64,000 bases of DNA from Streptococcus downei MFe28 (GCF_900459175.1 NZ_UHFA01000002.1:1-64000), one strand, 5' to 3'. Positions 22,768 through 32,554 are shown, numbered from the stretch's first letter. The notes: a model not told the origin generated them from the sequence alone. A program made the numbers and translations.

Positions 22768-25152
22768 TTAGATAAAACTTTGTGGCTCATGGTCAATAAT
22801 TAAACGCAAGTCCTTATTACTTCTATCCTGGGTCAGGTCCAAAATTTGATTGAGGACAGCCTCTAGCTTGTCTTCAAAGCGATACTTGATAATAATCTGA
22901 TAGTGGTAGAGATTGTGGGTCCTAGCAATAGGTTTAGGGGTTGGTCCCAAAATCTTAACCTGATCACTCAGTTGCTCCTTCAAAAGCTTAAGTAGCTCGA
23001 AAGATTTTTGAACTAGGACCTCTTCCTTCTTGTGGGAGAGGGTCAATCCAACCGTGTAGTAATAAGGAGGATAGGCCAATTGGTGACGGACCTTCATCTC
23101 ATAGGCGTAGAAGGCTTCGTAGTCCTGCTCCTTGGCCAACTGAATAGCATAGTTTTGAGGATTGTAGGTCTGGATAAGAACCTGACCTTCTTTTTCCGCC
23201 CGACCGGCCCGACCAGCCACCTGCGTCAGAAGCTGGAAGGTCCGCTCAGCTGAGCGAAAATCTGGCAGGTTAAGTGAGGTGTCCGCATTAAGAACACCAA
23301 CTAGGGTGACATTGGGGAAATCTAGCCCCTTGGCAATCATCTGGGTCCCCAGAAGAATGTCTGCCTTACCCTGGCCAAATTCTTGAAGAATCTTTTCATG
23401 AGCCCCCTTTTTACGTGTTGTATCCACATCCATCCGCAGAACTCTGGCCTGAGGGAGAATTTCTTGGAGCTCATCATAGGCCTTTTGCGTCCCTGTTCCA
23501 TAATAGCGAATGCTAGAACTGCCACAGTTAGGACAGCTTCTAGGAATGCCCTTTTGGAAACCACAGTAGTGACAATTCATGGTCTTGGTATCCATATGGA
23601 GGGTCAGGGAAATATCGCAGTTGGGGCAATCATCAACATAGCCACATTCGCGACACATGATGAAGCTAGAAAAGCCCCGACGGTTGAGCATGAGAACCGT
23701 CTGCTCCCCTTTTTCCAAGCCTTCCCTGATTTTATCAACTAGGATTGGGGTGAAATTGCTGACGGCCTGCTGACCCAGATAATCCCTAAAATCAACGATT
23801 TTTACCTGAGGAATCTTAGCCAGCGGATTGGCCCTTTGAGTCAGGCGAATAAAATGATAGACATCTCGGCTAGCTCTCGCCCGACTCTCAATACTAGGGG
23901 TCGCCGACCCCATGACCAAGACGGCCTGGTGGTGTTGAGCCCTGAGCAGGGCGACATCACGGGCGTGATAGCGAGGATTGGATTCCTGCTTATAGCTAGC
24001 CTCGTGTTCCTCATCAATAATGATGGCGCCAATATTTTCTAGGGGAGCAAAGATAGCCGAACGTGCTCCGACTACAACCTTGGCATGGCCAGATTTAATC
24101 TTGCGCCACTCATCGTATTTTTCACCATCCGATAGGCCCGAATGCATGATAGCCACCTGTTCACCAAAACGAGAAATGAAGCGATTAGTCATCTGAGGGG
24201 TCAAGGAAATTTCTGGTACCAAAACAATGGCTGTCTTGCCTAGCTTGAGCACTCGGTCAATAATGTGCAGGTAGACTTCTGTCTTACCAGATCCCGTAAT
24301 TCCTTCTAAAAGATAGGGCCTATTGGGCCGGCCGATATCGGCCACTATGGTCTTTACAGCCTGGGCCTGCTCAGAATTGAGCTCTAAGAAGTCTGTCTTT
24401 TGCACCTGATCAAAATAGTTCTGACTGCGGTTGACGGCAACTTCATCAATCTCTAGGGCTCCGGTCTCTAGAAAAAACTTGACCTGATCTCGCGAGTAGG
24501 TCTTATACAAATCTGCCAGGGGAGCACGGTCAGGTTGGGCCAGAAGGTAATCCTTTAATTCCTGACGTTTTTTCGCCCGCTTGGAAATTTCCAGCTCAGC
24601 TAAAAGGTCTAACTTAACCTGATAATATTTGACTGTTTTGAGAGTCTTCTTATCATGAGCAACGTAACTGGCCTTAATCTGTCCAGAACGAACTAATTTG
24701 GCAACCCTAGCCTGCCTAGCTTCATCAAGACTAGCATAAGAAACCTGATCACGCCCTGCAAAAATCTCTTCCTGATCCTGTTGAGACAGGCCATCTCCAA
24801 CCCCTAAAATCCGATTATAATTAGAATTCAAAAGGCTAGGAATCATAGATTTGAGAATGGAAATCTTGTAAGAAAAAACAGTGTGACGCATCTGGTCAGC
24901 TAGCTCTAGCTGTTCTTGATTAAGAACCGGCTCAAAATCTAGGACAGAGGTGACCGACTTAAGGTCTTGGGCCTCGCCATTTTCTAACCCTACAACAAAG
25001 CCCTGTAAGAGGCGATTCCCCTTACCAAAGGGAACATGGACCCGACTGCCCAGACTGATACTGTCTTCTAGGTCTTTTGGCACCTCATAGGAAAAAGGCT
25101 TATCGGTCTGCATAAGTGGAACATCCACAATAATTTTGGCAATCTTTCCCAT
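22768..25152 (-). CDS. priA: primosomal replication restart helicase PriA
   Basis: 794 residues. After the N-terminal DNA-binding and winged-helix parts come Walker A GITGSGKTEVYL (about 284) and the DEEH box IIDEEHEASYKQ. The zinc-binding insertion has four paired cysteines (CRECGYVDDCPNCD and CHYCGFQKGIPRSCPNCG), and helicase motif VAGRAGRAEKEGQV follows. It restarts stalled forks by loading DnaB. Confidence 0.96.
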   Translation of the reverse strand: MGKIAKIIVDVPLMQTDKPFSYEVPKDLEDSISLGSRVHVPFGKGNRLLQGFVVGLENGEAQDLKSVTSVLDFEPVLNQEQLELADQMRHTVFSYKISILKSMIPSLLNSNYNRILGVGDGLSQQDQEEIFAGRDQVSYASLDEARQARVAKLVRSGQIKASYVAHDKKTLKTVKYYQVKLDLLAELEISKRAKKRQELKDYLLAQPDRAPLADLYKTYSRDQVKFFLETGALEIDEVAVNRSQNYFDQVQKTDFLELNSEQAQAVKTIVADIGRPNRPYLLEGITGSGKTEVYLHIIDRVLKLGKTAIVLVPEISLTPQMTNRFISRFGEQVAIMHSGLSDGEKYDEWRKIKSGHAKVVVGARSAIFAPLENIGAIIIDEEHEASYKQESNPRYHARDVALLRAQHHQAVLVMGSATPSIESRARASRDVYHFIRLTQRANPLAKIPQVKIVDFRDYLGQQAVSNFTPILVDKIREGLEKGEQTVLMLNRRGFSSFIMCRECGYVDDCPNCDISLTLHMDTKTMNCHYCGFQKGIPRSCPNCGSSSIRYYGTGTQKAYDELQEILPQARVLRMDVDTTRKKGAHEKILQEFGQGKADILLGTQMIAKGLDFPNVTLVGVLNADTSLNLPDFRSAERTFQLLTQVAGRAGRAEKEGQVLIQTYNPQNYAIQLAKEQDYEAFYAYEMKVRHQLAYPPYYYTVGLTLSHKKEEVLVQKSFELLKLLKEQLSDQVKILGPTPKPIARTHNLYHYQIIIKYRFEDKLEAVLNQILDLTQDRSNKDLRLIIDHEPQSFI

Positions 25153-25437
25153 TTTTCCCTCCCTATTTTGAACTAGGCCGACTCAAATTCAGCCACTTCA
25201 GAAATGCACAACGAAAATTAAAAACTTACATTTCCATAGTTTCGATTTTCAAATGTTATAAGGTCTCAAAATCAAAATCTGAAAGCTATATCAAGCACTC
25301 AGCTTGATGAACGAAGTGGCTTAAATCTAACTCTTCTTGACCCTTATGACCTTCACCCTAAAGGGTTTCCATCATAAAGGAAAGCTGAGATTATCCAATC
25401 CCAGCTTTTTTCTTCTAACAGACAAGTTCCATTCAGC

Positions 25438-25755
25438 TTAGATCTTTTCGCCTTCTTCTTCCTTTTCCTTGGCGATTTGCTCTTTAATCTTGCGTTCTTC
25501 CTCTTCCTTAGCCAGGCGTTCCGCTTCAGCACGGGCACGAACAGCAGCTCGCTTAGCTTCAGGATCTGGGTGGATGGTTACATTTCCAGATTCAATTTCT
25601 TCCAAGGCCTGTAGGGTCGCTTTAACGGACTTGAAGCCTTGGGTTGGCTTAGCTCCTTCTTCCAATTCATGAGCTCTCTTAGCCTGGAGAATACAGAGGG
25701 AATATTTTGAAGGAATGCGATCCAGCAAGGTATCAATAGAAGGTCTTAACATCAT
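25438..25755 (-). CDS. rpoZ: RNA polymerase omega subunit
   Basis: 105 residues. [20 protein letters not shown] at the N terminus and AKRAHEL are the omega signature. The C-terminal third is a charged Glu/Lys/Arg helix, as in other streptococci. It lies 22 nt after gmk. A 285-nt gap to priA contains a stem (AAAGCTGAGATT/AATCCCAGCTTT, 25382-25412) that may act as a weak terminator. Confidence 0.93.
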   Translation of the reverse strand: MMLRPSIDTLLDRIPSKYSLCILQAKRAHELEEGAKPTQGFKSVKATLQALEEIESGNVTIHPDPEAKRAAVRARAEAERLAKEEEERKIKEQIAKEKEEEGEKI

Positions 25756-25777
25756 AAGGCAATTTCTCTTTTCTAAC

Positions 25778-26419
<642 letters not shown>

Positions 26420-26604
26420 TTAGTTTAACAAAAATAGGACCGTTTATCAAGCGCCCGACCGAGCTCAAACTGACAAAAGGGCGATGAAACCAGCCTTCTT
26501 AGAACAAATTTTTTTAAGAAAAAGGCTCCCACAAACCAAGGCTTTTATAGTATAATGATATGGTATGCCCAAGAGGCAAATCATTCATCTAAGGAGGGGT
26601 TCTC

Positions 26605-27549
26605 ATGCAACAACTGTTTCTTTCTGCAAACAATCAACTCAATGAAATTGAAACATTCGAGCCAGGAGCTTGGATTAATCTCGTGAACCCTTCCCAGGAA
26701 GAATCGGTTCGCCTGGCTGAAAAATTTAAGATTGATATTACCGACTTACGAGCACCGCTGGATGCGGAAGAAAGTTCTCGGATTAGTGTTGAAGATAACT
26801 ATACTCTGATTATTGTTGATGTCCCTACCCAAGAGGATCGTAATGGCAAGAGTTATTATGTTACTATTCCTCTGGGTATCGTGGTGACCGAGGATGTGGT
26901 GATTACCACCTGTTTGGAGCCCTTGGATTTATTTGATAAATTTCTTAATCATCGAATTAGAGGCTTCTACACCTTTATGAAGACGCGTTTCGTCTTTCAG
27001 CTCCTCTACCGCAATGCCAAGCTCTTTCTGACCGCCTTGCGTTCCATTGACCGTCAGAGCGACCGTATCGAAGCTCAACTGGAGGATGCCACTCGCAACG
27101 AACAACTAATTGATATGATGGAGCTAGAAAAATCCATTATTTACCTGAAAGCGTCTCTGAAGATTAACGAGCGAATCGTCAAAAAGTTGAGCGGTAAAGC
27201 TTCCAGCCTGAAAAAGTATGTGGATGATGAGGATTTGCTGGAAGACACTCTGATTGAGACCCAACAGGCCATTGAGATGGCTAGCATCTACGAAAATGTC
27301 CTCAATATCATGACAGAGACGTCTGCTTCCATTATTTCCAACAATCAGAATTCCATTATGAAGACCCTGGCCCTAATGACCATGGCTCTGGACATTCCAA
27401 CCGTTATCTTCTCCGCCTATGGCATGAACTTCAAAAACAACTGGCTTCCCCTCAACGGTCTGCCCCATGCTTTTTGGTACATCACCGCCATAGCTGCTGC
27501 CTTGAGTATAACCGTCGTCATCTACTTCATCCGCAAGCGCTGGTTCTAA
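26605..27549 (+). CDS. CorA family magnesium/divalent cation transporter
   Basis: 314 residues. A cytoplasmic alpha/beta funnel domain and long stalk helix precede two C-terminal transmembrane helices. The selectivity motif is at FSAYGMNFKNN near residue 273 (GMN). Start ATG preceded by AAGGAGGGG. It forms homopentameric channels for Mg2+ (some homologues Co2+/Ni2+). A DUF1129 gene follows at 42 nt in the same direction and may be cotranscribed. Confidence 0.93.
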   Translation: MQQLFLSANNQLNEIETFEPGAWINLVNPSQEESVRLAEKFKIDITDLRAPLDAEESSRISVEDNYTLIIVDVPTQEDRNGKSYYVTIPLGIVVTEDVVITTCLEPLDLFDKFLNHRIRGFYTFMKTRFVFQLLYRNAKLFLTALRSIDRQSDRIEAQLEDATRNEQLIDMMELEKSIIYLKASLKINERIVKKLSGKASSLKKYVDDEDLLEDTLIETQQAIEMASIYENVLNIMTETSASIISNNQNSIMKTLALMTMALDIPTVIFSAYGMNFKNNWLPLNGLPHAFWYITAIAAALSITVVIYFIRKRWF

Positions 27550-27591
27550 TCTTATTATTGCTAAATCTAAGAAAGAGAGTCCTGTAACACC

Positions 27592-28278
27592 ATGGATTTA
27601 CAAGAATTAACCAAGAAAAATCAAGAATTTGTTACCATTGCCACCCATCAATTGAAGGAAGACGGCAAGACCGACGAAGAAATCCAAGCCATCTTTGGCG
27701 ATGTCCTACCAAGCATTATCGAAAATCAAAAGCAGGGTCACACGGCTCGCTACCTACTGGGTGCTCCAACAAGCTGGGCCAAGTCCTTTAGCGATACCGC
27801 CATCGAAAGTGGACAAGCAGTAGCGACTGAAACCAATAAGAACCCTTGGCTCATGTGGATGGACAGCAGTCTCCTCTTTTTTGGTGGCTTCTCCCTCTTC
27901 TATGGGCTGGTCAATTTAACCAACGGCAAGGCGACCCAACAAATTTATGGAATCACGTCAATCTTGGTTATTGCTCTTAGCGGTGCTGCCGCCTTCTATG
28001 GCCTCTACCATTTTATCTATCAACACTCTGGTAAACCCAAGGAAGAGCGCCCAAGCCTGTGGAAGTCACTAGCCTATATGGCCGGCTTCACCCTACTTTG
28101 GATTCTAGCAGTTGGGCTAACGGCCTTGATTCCTAAGGTGCTTAACCCTGTTCTACCTTGGCTGGCTACCCTGATTATCGGTGCCCTTAGTCTAGGACTG
28201 AGATACTACCTCAAAAAGCGTTATAACATCCAAAGTGCCTTGGCCACTCAAGCACCTACAAACACTAGAAGAAAATGA
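27592..28278 (+). CDS. DUF1129 family membrane protein
   Basis: 228 residues. A soluble N-terminal part (1-85, MDLQELTKKNQEFVTIATHQL) precedes four hydrophobic helices (about 90-215) and a short basic tail. This is the DUF1129 layout common in streptococci and lactobacilli; function is unknown. It is downstream of corA and ends at a strong terminator. Confidence 0.85.
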   Translation: MDLQELTKKNQEFVTIATHQLKEDGKTDEEIQAIFGDVLPSIIENQKQGHTARYLLGAPTSWAKSFSDTAIESGQAVATETNKNPWLMWMDSSLLFFGGFSLFYGLVNLTNGKATQQIYGITSILVIALSGAAAFYGLYHFIYQHSGKPKEERPSLWKSLAYMAGFTLLWILAVGLTALIPKVLNPVLPWLATLIIGALSLGLRYYLKKRYNIQSALATQAPTNTRRK

Positions 28279-28286
28279 TTTCAACC

Positions 28287-28325
28287 ATAAAGAAAGCTCA
28301 GCCACCCCTACTGAGCTTTCTTTAT
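28287..28325 (+). terminator. terminator of corA-DUF1129
   Basis: ATAAAGAAAGCTCAG pairs with CTGAGCTTTCTTTAT around a 9-nt loop. Confidence 0.88.
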
Positions 28326-28489
28326 GCTCTGTACACGCATTTCGCTGTAAGAAAATGAGGTCCACCCGGTTCTGTCTGCTCTCTTTCATTTTTAGGAGTA
28401 GAGAAAAAGCGCTCACACTGGAGCCTGGCTCGCCTTCCAATTTCTAGGCTCCACGGACAAAGCAAGTCAACTTGACCTTTTAGACTTGC

Positions 28490-28675
28490 TACGAGGTTGG
28501 GACAAAAAGTCCTAGCCTCGTTACTTTTTCAACATCAGACACATTAACGCAGCGGTTGATTGGAGGTCCTTATCCCTTGCTAGGCAAGTGATAGCGGCTA
28601 CCCTAATCAACTGTGCGGAGGCGGGACGACAAAATCGATTTCTAGGAAATCGCGATTTTGGTCCCGCTCTCTATG
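28490..28675. repeat. dispersed intergenic repeat, copy 1
   Basis: Contains CGCAGCGGTTGATTGG, a short stem (CTTGC...GCAAG), CCTAATCAACTGTGCGG and a closing GGCGGGACGACAAAATCGAT hairpin. The same order of blocks, with changed stems, is seen at 50500-50668. A fragment (GACGCAGTAGTTGATTGG) occurs at 37781. Noncoding. The 480-nt gap between the DUF1129 gene and rpsR holds only this and two terminators. Confidence 0.65.
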
Positions 28676-28732
28676 TCCCTGACTAAGTCAACTAGCAAGC
28701 TATTATCGAGCTTGTTAGTTGACTGTCGCACG

Positions 28733-28760
28733 AAAAAGAGGTCCACCCGGACCTCTTTTT
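28733..28760 (-). terminator. terminator of rpsF-ssb-rpsR
   Basis: AAAAAAGAGGTCC-GGGT-GGACCTCTTTTT on the minus strand, starting at the rpsR stop codon. Confidence 0.9.
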
Positions 28761-28999
28761 TAATCTTCGTTTACGAATGGCATAAGTGCCATAACGCGAG
28801 CGCGTTTGATGGCTGTTGTTACCTTACGTTGGTTCTTAGCTGAAGTTCCAGTCACACGACGAGGAAGAATTTTTCCACGTTCGGAAACGAAACGGCTAAG
28901 CAATTCTGTATCTTTGTAATCAACATATTCAATCTTGTTAGCTGCGATATAATCAACTTTTTTACGGCGTTTGAATCCGCCACGACGTTGTTGAGCCAT
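28760..28999 (-). CDS. rpsR: 30S ribosomal protein S18
   Basis: 79 residues, highly basic. Family signature [13 protein letters not shown] stretch ([20 protein letters not shown]) and [22 protein letters not shown]. It binds S6 on the 30S platform. Last gene of rpsF-ssb-rpsR. Confidence 0.98.
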   Translation of the reverse strand: MAQQRRGGFKRRKKVDYIAANKIEYVDYKDTELLSRFVSERGKILPRRVTGTSAKNQRKVTTAIKRARVMALMPFVNED

Positions 29000-29065
29000 G
29001 TTTGTTCTCCTTTATCTTATTTTTTGACTTGTCTAGGCAAGCCCCTTGTCCTGTTTTCTTGCCAC

Positions 29066-29548
29066 TTAGAATGGTAGGTCGTCGTCGGAAATATCCATTG
29101 GATTGGCATTGCCAAAAGGACTTTCGTCACGGCCAAAGTTCGGTGTTGTTTGCTGTTGGCCACCGCCAAAGTTTGACGAAGCATTGCCCCCAGCATTATA
29201 AGAACTTGTACCATTAGCTTCACGAGTTGCACGACTTTCCAGAAGTTGGAAATTGTCAGCGACAACTTCAGTTACATAGACCCGTTGACCTTGTTGGTTT
29301 TCATAATTACGAGTCTGAATGCGACCTGTAATCCCAATCAAAGCGCCCTTCTTGGCCCAATTTGCCAAGTTTTCAGCTTGCTGACGCCAGATTACACAGT
29401 TGATGAAATCGGCCTCACGCTCACCGTTTTGGTTCTTAAAGTTGCGGTTAACAGCTAGACTGAAAGTTGCAACAGCTTGATTGGATGGGGTGTAACGAAG
29501 TTCGGCATCCCGAGTCATGCGACCCACGAGTACGACATTATTAATCAT
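29066..29548 (-). CDS. ssb: single-stranded DNA-binding protein
   Basis: 160 residues. OB fold in 1-110 ([37 protein letters not shown]). A Gly/Asn/Gln-rich linker leads to the acidic protein-interaction tip DISDDDLPF. It sits between rpsF and rpsR as in most Firmicutes, so its expression is linked to ribosomal protein levels. Confidence 0.97.
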   Translation of the reverse strand: MINNVVLVGRMTRDAELRYTPSNQAVATFSLAVNRNFKNQNGEREADFINCVIWRQQAENLANWAKKGALIGITGRIQTRNYENQQGQRVYVTEVVADNFQLLESRATREANGTSSYNAGGNASSNFGGGQQQTTPNFGRDESPFGNANPMDISDDDLPF

Positions 29549-29559
29549 AATCTACCTTC

Positions 29560-29850
29560 TTAAGCGTCAAGCTTAACAATCATGTGACGAAGAATATCGT
29601 TGTTGATTTTTGACAAGCGATCAAACTCGTTAAGAGCATGAGCGTCTTGGCTTTCAACATTAACGATGTGGTAAAGCCCTTCACGGAAATCTTGGATTTC
29701 GTAAGCAAGACGACGTTTTTCCCAATCTTTTGATTCAACAACAGTTGCACCGTTGTCAGTCAAGATAGCGTCAAAGCGTTCTACCAAAGCGTTTTTAGCT
29801 TCTTCTTCAATGTTTGGACGAATAATATAAAGAATTTCGTATTTAGCCAT
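29560..29850 (-). CDS. rpsF: 30S ribosomal protein S6
   Basis: 96 residues, [20 protein letters not shown] at the N terminus and [19 protein letters not shown] central, the S6 signature. First gene of the operon, start after GGAGGAAAAC. The upstream leader (29851-30120) may hold an S6:S18-binding autoregulatory RNA; I did not resolve it. Confidence 0.98.
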   Translation of the reverse strand: MAKYEILYIIRPNIEEEAKNALVERFDAILTDNGATVVESKDWEKRRLAYEIQDFREGLYHIVNVESQDAHALNEFDRLSKINNDILRHMIVKLDA

Positions 29851-30145
29851 TGATGTTTTCCTCCTTTTGGTCTAATGACCCCAAGTCCTAGCAAGGGGTA
29901 AGTGAGGGATACTCACAAGACACTATTATACAGGAAAGCCAGACCAATTGCAAGGGATAAAATCAAGCTTGCCAAATAGAGAGGACTGAAATTTAACCTG
30001 GAAATAATTAGTCCATTCAGCTATTTCTGAGACCGTTTTCTCTGGCAGACAGAGGCTTTAATTTTTGTTACATTTGCCACAAAAATAGATTTATCATAGA
30101 AAAATCTATTTGCAGGGAATAATAGGTATGCTTTTTACGAATCAG

Positions 30146-30809
30146 CTATTTCTCCCCTTTTTTGGCAAAGCGATAGGACATGTAGTCGCTCATGGTCTGG
30201 ACATCCTGATGACTTAAATCTCTTTCAGCTATTGAATTATTTATAAAAATGATGACAGGGAGCAGAATGTAGATAAAAATGGAGAAACGCGGTAAAACAT
30301 AGGCCAGAAGAAGCACCCCAATAAAGGAAAGAAGGATGCCTAGTCGAATCAGGCCACCCTTATTTCTGGGATTAGGTCTAACCTGCTGGCCCTGTGAGTG
30401 ATTCTTTTCAGCATGAAGCTGCTTAATTCCAACCTGAAAAAGCATAAAATTACTGGAGATAGAAATCAGCGTAATTAAAATGCCATAGGCCAAAACCGCC
30501 AGGGAATAATTCTCAAACTTAGTCAAGAGCTGCAGGAAAAGTGGAACCAGGCAGATAAGCATATGATTAATCATGTCCCAAGTCATAAGGGGGACCGATA
30601 TTTTTTCCGCCAGAACCATGGTCCTAGCTACGGTACCATTGATTGGCAATGATGATAAAACTGATGAGAAACCAAAGAATATCCGTCCCAAATTGGGGCA
30701 ACTGACTCATTTTGTCAGGAACCTTGATACTCAAAACCAAAATGGTCATGATGATGGTGTAGAGACCATCACTAAGGGTATCAAACTTTTTGGTTAAATT
30801 TTCCAGCAT
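30146..30809 (-). pseudogene. TMEM175/DUF1211-like potassium channel protein, frameshifted
   Basis: Two overlapping frames together give one family member. The first (from 30809) reads MLENLTKKFDTLSDGLYTII, the FSDG-type motif of helix 1, through FLISFIIIANQWYRS, then stops. The second resumes at RTMVLAEKISVPLMTWDMIN and carries the remaining helices to the end. A single-nucleotide shift in CGTAGCTAGGACC near 30625-30640 separates them. Bacterial TMEM175 proteins are K+ channels. Either a true pseudogene or a sequencing error; it lies at the left edge of the bacteriocin island. Confidence 0.75.
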
Positions 30810-30971
30810 AATCTTAACAGCCTGCTTCCTCTTATTTTTCCCCTGCTATTATAAGATAGGAGAAAGCTATTTTCAAGAAATTGCGGAACCTAGTTTTCGC
30901 TTTAGCTCAAACTGCATCAATAGCTCTAAATTCAGCTTCGCCATTCTGGCTCGATTCATTAAGAGCTATAG

Positions 30972-31004
30972 AAAAACCTGCCTAGTTAGAAATCCAAGCA
31001 GGTT
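30972..31004 (-). terminator. terminator of the bacteriocin peptide genes
   Basis: AACCTGC and GCAGGTT stem followed by TTTTTC on the minus strand, 40 nt after the last peptide gene. Confidence 0.75.
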
Positions 31005-31042
31005 ATCTATATTGCTAGAAGAGTAGAGTCGTTTAAAGGTCT

Positions 31043-31219
31043 CTAGTAGAGTTCAGCTCCTAATGCTCCCACTACAGAGCCAATCATTGCACCAGAGCCC
31101 GCCCAAATAGGATATACTGGATATGGTGGAGTTGGTGGGAATGGGAAAAAGCCACCCGATACTGCTGTCAACGCTTCTGCATTCATAGTTTCAAATTCTT
31201 CAAATGCAATTGTATTCAT
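31043..31219 (-). CDS. double-glycine leader peptide with proline-rich core
   Basis: 58 residues. The leader, MNTIAFEEFETMNAEALTAV then SGG, is nearly the same as that of the two genes just upstream. The predicted core is about 35 residues: FFPFPPTPPYPVYP, then a Gly/Ala/Val stretch IWAGSGAMIGSVVGALG ending in Tyr. No cysteine. It has an RBS (GAGGAGATTATT before ATG) and follows the upstream gene by 33 nt, in a spacer identical to the preceding one. Likely a class II bacteriocin or partner peptide exported by the C39 transporter upstream. The poly-proline start of the core is unlike its neighbours. Confidence 0.8.
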   Translation of the reverse strand: MNTIAFEEFETMNAEALTAVSGGFFPFPPTPPYPVYPIWAGSGAMIGSVVGALGAELY

Positions 31220-31252
31220 AATAATCTCCTCGTTAGTTAAATTACTTGTTTC

Positions 31253-31513
31253 TTATTGGATTGTACATGCATCCGCACTACCATTTGCTCCCATTGCTCC
31301 TCCAAGACTAGCAAGTCCAACAAGGGCAAGCCCACCCCAGCCAATTGGACCTGAGGCTAAACCTAATCCAATAGCTGCTGCAGTACCTGCAACAATTCCG
31401 CCACCTTCGGTGGCCTCAAAACAGCGGAAATCATCTTTATACTCTCCACCATTAAAGGTAGTCAACGCTTCTGCGTTCATGGTTTCAAATTCTTCAAATG
31501 CGACTGTATTCAT
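31253..31513 (-). CDS. class II bacteriocin precursor, duplicate B
   Basis: 86 residues. Leader MNTVAFEEFETMNAEALTTF with NGG, then a core of about 63 residues: charged start EYKDDFRCFEATEGGG, a hydrophobic GxxxG/Ala-rich middle, and end ANGSADACTIQ. Two cysteines, one near each end of the core, could form a disulfide. The leader type matches mutacin IV/V (Nlm) precursors. It differs from the gene upstream by one visible residue (IVAG versus IAAG), so the pair is a recent tandem duplication. Export and cleavage after GG are expected from the C39 ABC transporter. Confidence 0.88.
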   Translation of the reverse strand: MNTVAFEEFETMNAEALTTFNGGEYKDDFRCFEATEGGGIVAGTAAAIGLGLASGPIGWGGLALVGLASLGGAMGANGSADACTIQ

Positions 31514-31546
31514 AATAATCTCCTCGTTAGTTAAATTACTTGTTTC

Positions 31547-31807
31547 TTATTGGATTGTACATGCATCCGCACTACCATTTGCTCCCATTGCTCCTCCAAG
31601 ACTAGCAAGTCCAACAAGGGCAAGCCCACCCCAGCCAATTGGACCTGAGGCTAAACCTAATCCAATAGCTGCTGCAGTACCTGCAGCAATTCCGCCACCT
31701 TCGGTGGCCTCAAAACAGCGGAAATCATCTTTATACTCTCCACCATTAAAGGTAGTCAACGCTTCTGCGTTCATGGTTTCAAATTCTTCAAATGCGACTG
31801 TATTCAT
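31547..31807 (-). CDS. class II bacteriocin precursor, duplicate A
   Basis: 86 residues, first of three leftward peptide genes sharing one leader. Same leader, two-cysteine core and GxxxG-rich helix as the copy downstream. Start ATG after AAGGAGGTATTCCT. Upstream is a 26-bp palindrome (31873-31898) shared with the next bacteriocin gene to the right. A membrane-inserting class IIb or IId peptide is most likely. Immunity is not obvious; small membrane proteins elsewhere in the island are candidates. Confidence 0.88.
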   Translation of the reverse strand: MNTVAFEEFETMNAEALTTFNGGEYKDDFRCFEATEGGGIAAGTAAAIGLGLASGPIGWGGLALVGLASLGGAMGANGSADACTIQ

Positions 31808-31872
31808 AGGAATACCTCCTTATTATTTCTTGGTCATCTACTACTTCATGTAATTTGACCTGTTTTTTATTT

Positions 31873-31898
31873 ATCAATCAAATTTATTTTCAATTGAT
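31873..31898 (-). promoter_or_regulatory. palindromic operator-like site upstream of bacteriocin A
   Basis: ATCAAT at one end and ATTGAT at the other, 26 bp overall, with an A/T core that is also largely self-complementary. Lies 66 bp upstream of the start codon. The matching site at 32373-32398 has paired changes on both arms that keep the symmetry. Confidence 0.6.
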
Positions 31899-32018
31899 AA
31901 TAAATATTCTAACGGAATCCGCCTTCCTCTGCAAGCGTTTCCGAGCGATTTAAAGAGCCTGCAACAAAGATAATACAGGACCTTCATTTTTCAGAATTAT
32001 TTTCATTTGAAATTACTT

Positions 32019-32050
32019 TAAAAAGTCAACCCTAGAAGCTAGAGTTGATT
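32019..32050 (-). terminator. terminator of the 74-residue bacteriocin gene
   Basis: TCAACTCTAG-CTT-CTAGGGTTGA then CTTTTT on the minus strand. Confidence 0.85.
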
Positions 32051-32102
32051 TAAATTGGTCTGTGGCTAAAGGTTGCTTTCTTAAACTTCCTTCAGGATGA
32101 GC

Positions 32103-32327
32103 TTAATAAGCGGCAAAGCTAGCAACACCAGAGGCCCAGCTATTGACCGTGATATTAAGGGCTGCTTCCAGAGGACTCTTGGTCACTTGGTAGCTCCAGT
32201 GACCATTCTCATCTCGATAGGCATAGCCGTTAGCACAATCCATAAAGTGCTCATATTCGCCACCTTTGACTGTTGCTAGGTTTTGAGTATTAAGGGTTGT
32301 AAATTCTTCAAATGCGACTGTATTCAT
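32103..32327 (-). CDS. double-glycine bacteriocin-type precursor
   Basis: 74 residues. Leader MNTVAFEEFTTLNTQNLATV with KGG, then a 51-residue core: EYEHFMDCANGYAYRDENGH (polar, one Cys) followed by WSYQVTKSPLEAALNITVNS and a short hydrophobic end ASFAAY. The leader is shared with its neighbours but the core is unrelated to theirs. Own palindromic site upstream and own terminator, so separately transcribed. Could be a bacteriocin or a signal/partner peptide. Confidence 0.82.
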   Translation of the reverse strand: MNTVAFEEFTTLNTQNLATVKGGEYEHFMDCANGYAYRDENGHWSYQVTKSPLEAALNITVNSWASGVASFAAY

Positions 32328-32372
32328 TAGTTGATCTCCTTTTTGGCCTTAATTCTGACCTCTTGATTTCTT

Positions 32373-32398
32373 ATCAGTCAAGAATACTTCCGACTGAT
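32373..32398 (-). promoter_or_regulatory. palindromic operator-like site upstream of the 74-residue peptide gene
   Basis: ATCAGTC and GACTGAT form perfect arms of a 26-bp palindrome, 46 bp upstream of the start codon. Same spacing of arms as the site at 31873-31898. Confidence 0.6.
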
Positions 32399-32511
32399 AC
32401 GGCCTAGTCTAACAGACCAGGACGGACTAGACAAGCGATTTTTAGAGGTTTAATCAAAAAAATATTGTCGAAAAGTAGAAAGTAATTTTCTGAATTATTT
32501 TCATTTGAAAA

Positions 32512-32550
32512 CAAAAAACAATCCAACTTTATTAGTTGAACTGCTTTTTT
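32512..32550 (-). terminator. terminator of the transporter operon
   Basis: CAGTTCAACT-AATAA-AGTTGGATTG then TTTTTTG on the minus strand, just after the accessory-protein gene. Confidence 0.8.
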
Positions 32551-32554
32551 GACC

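Noticed and set aside
31410..31853. 147-residue plus-strand frame over the bacteriocin genes
   Set aside because: It is the antisense of the duplicated precursors; repetition comes from the duplication and it lacks an RBS.
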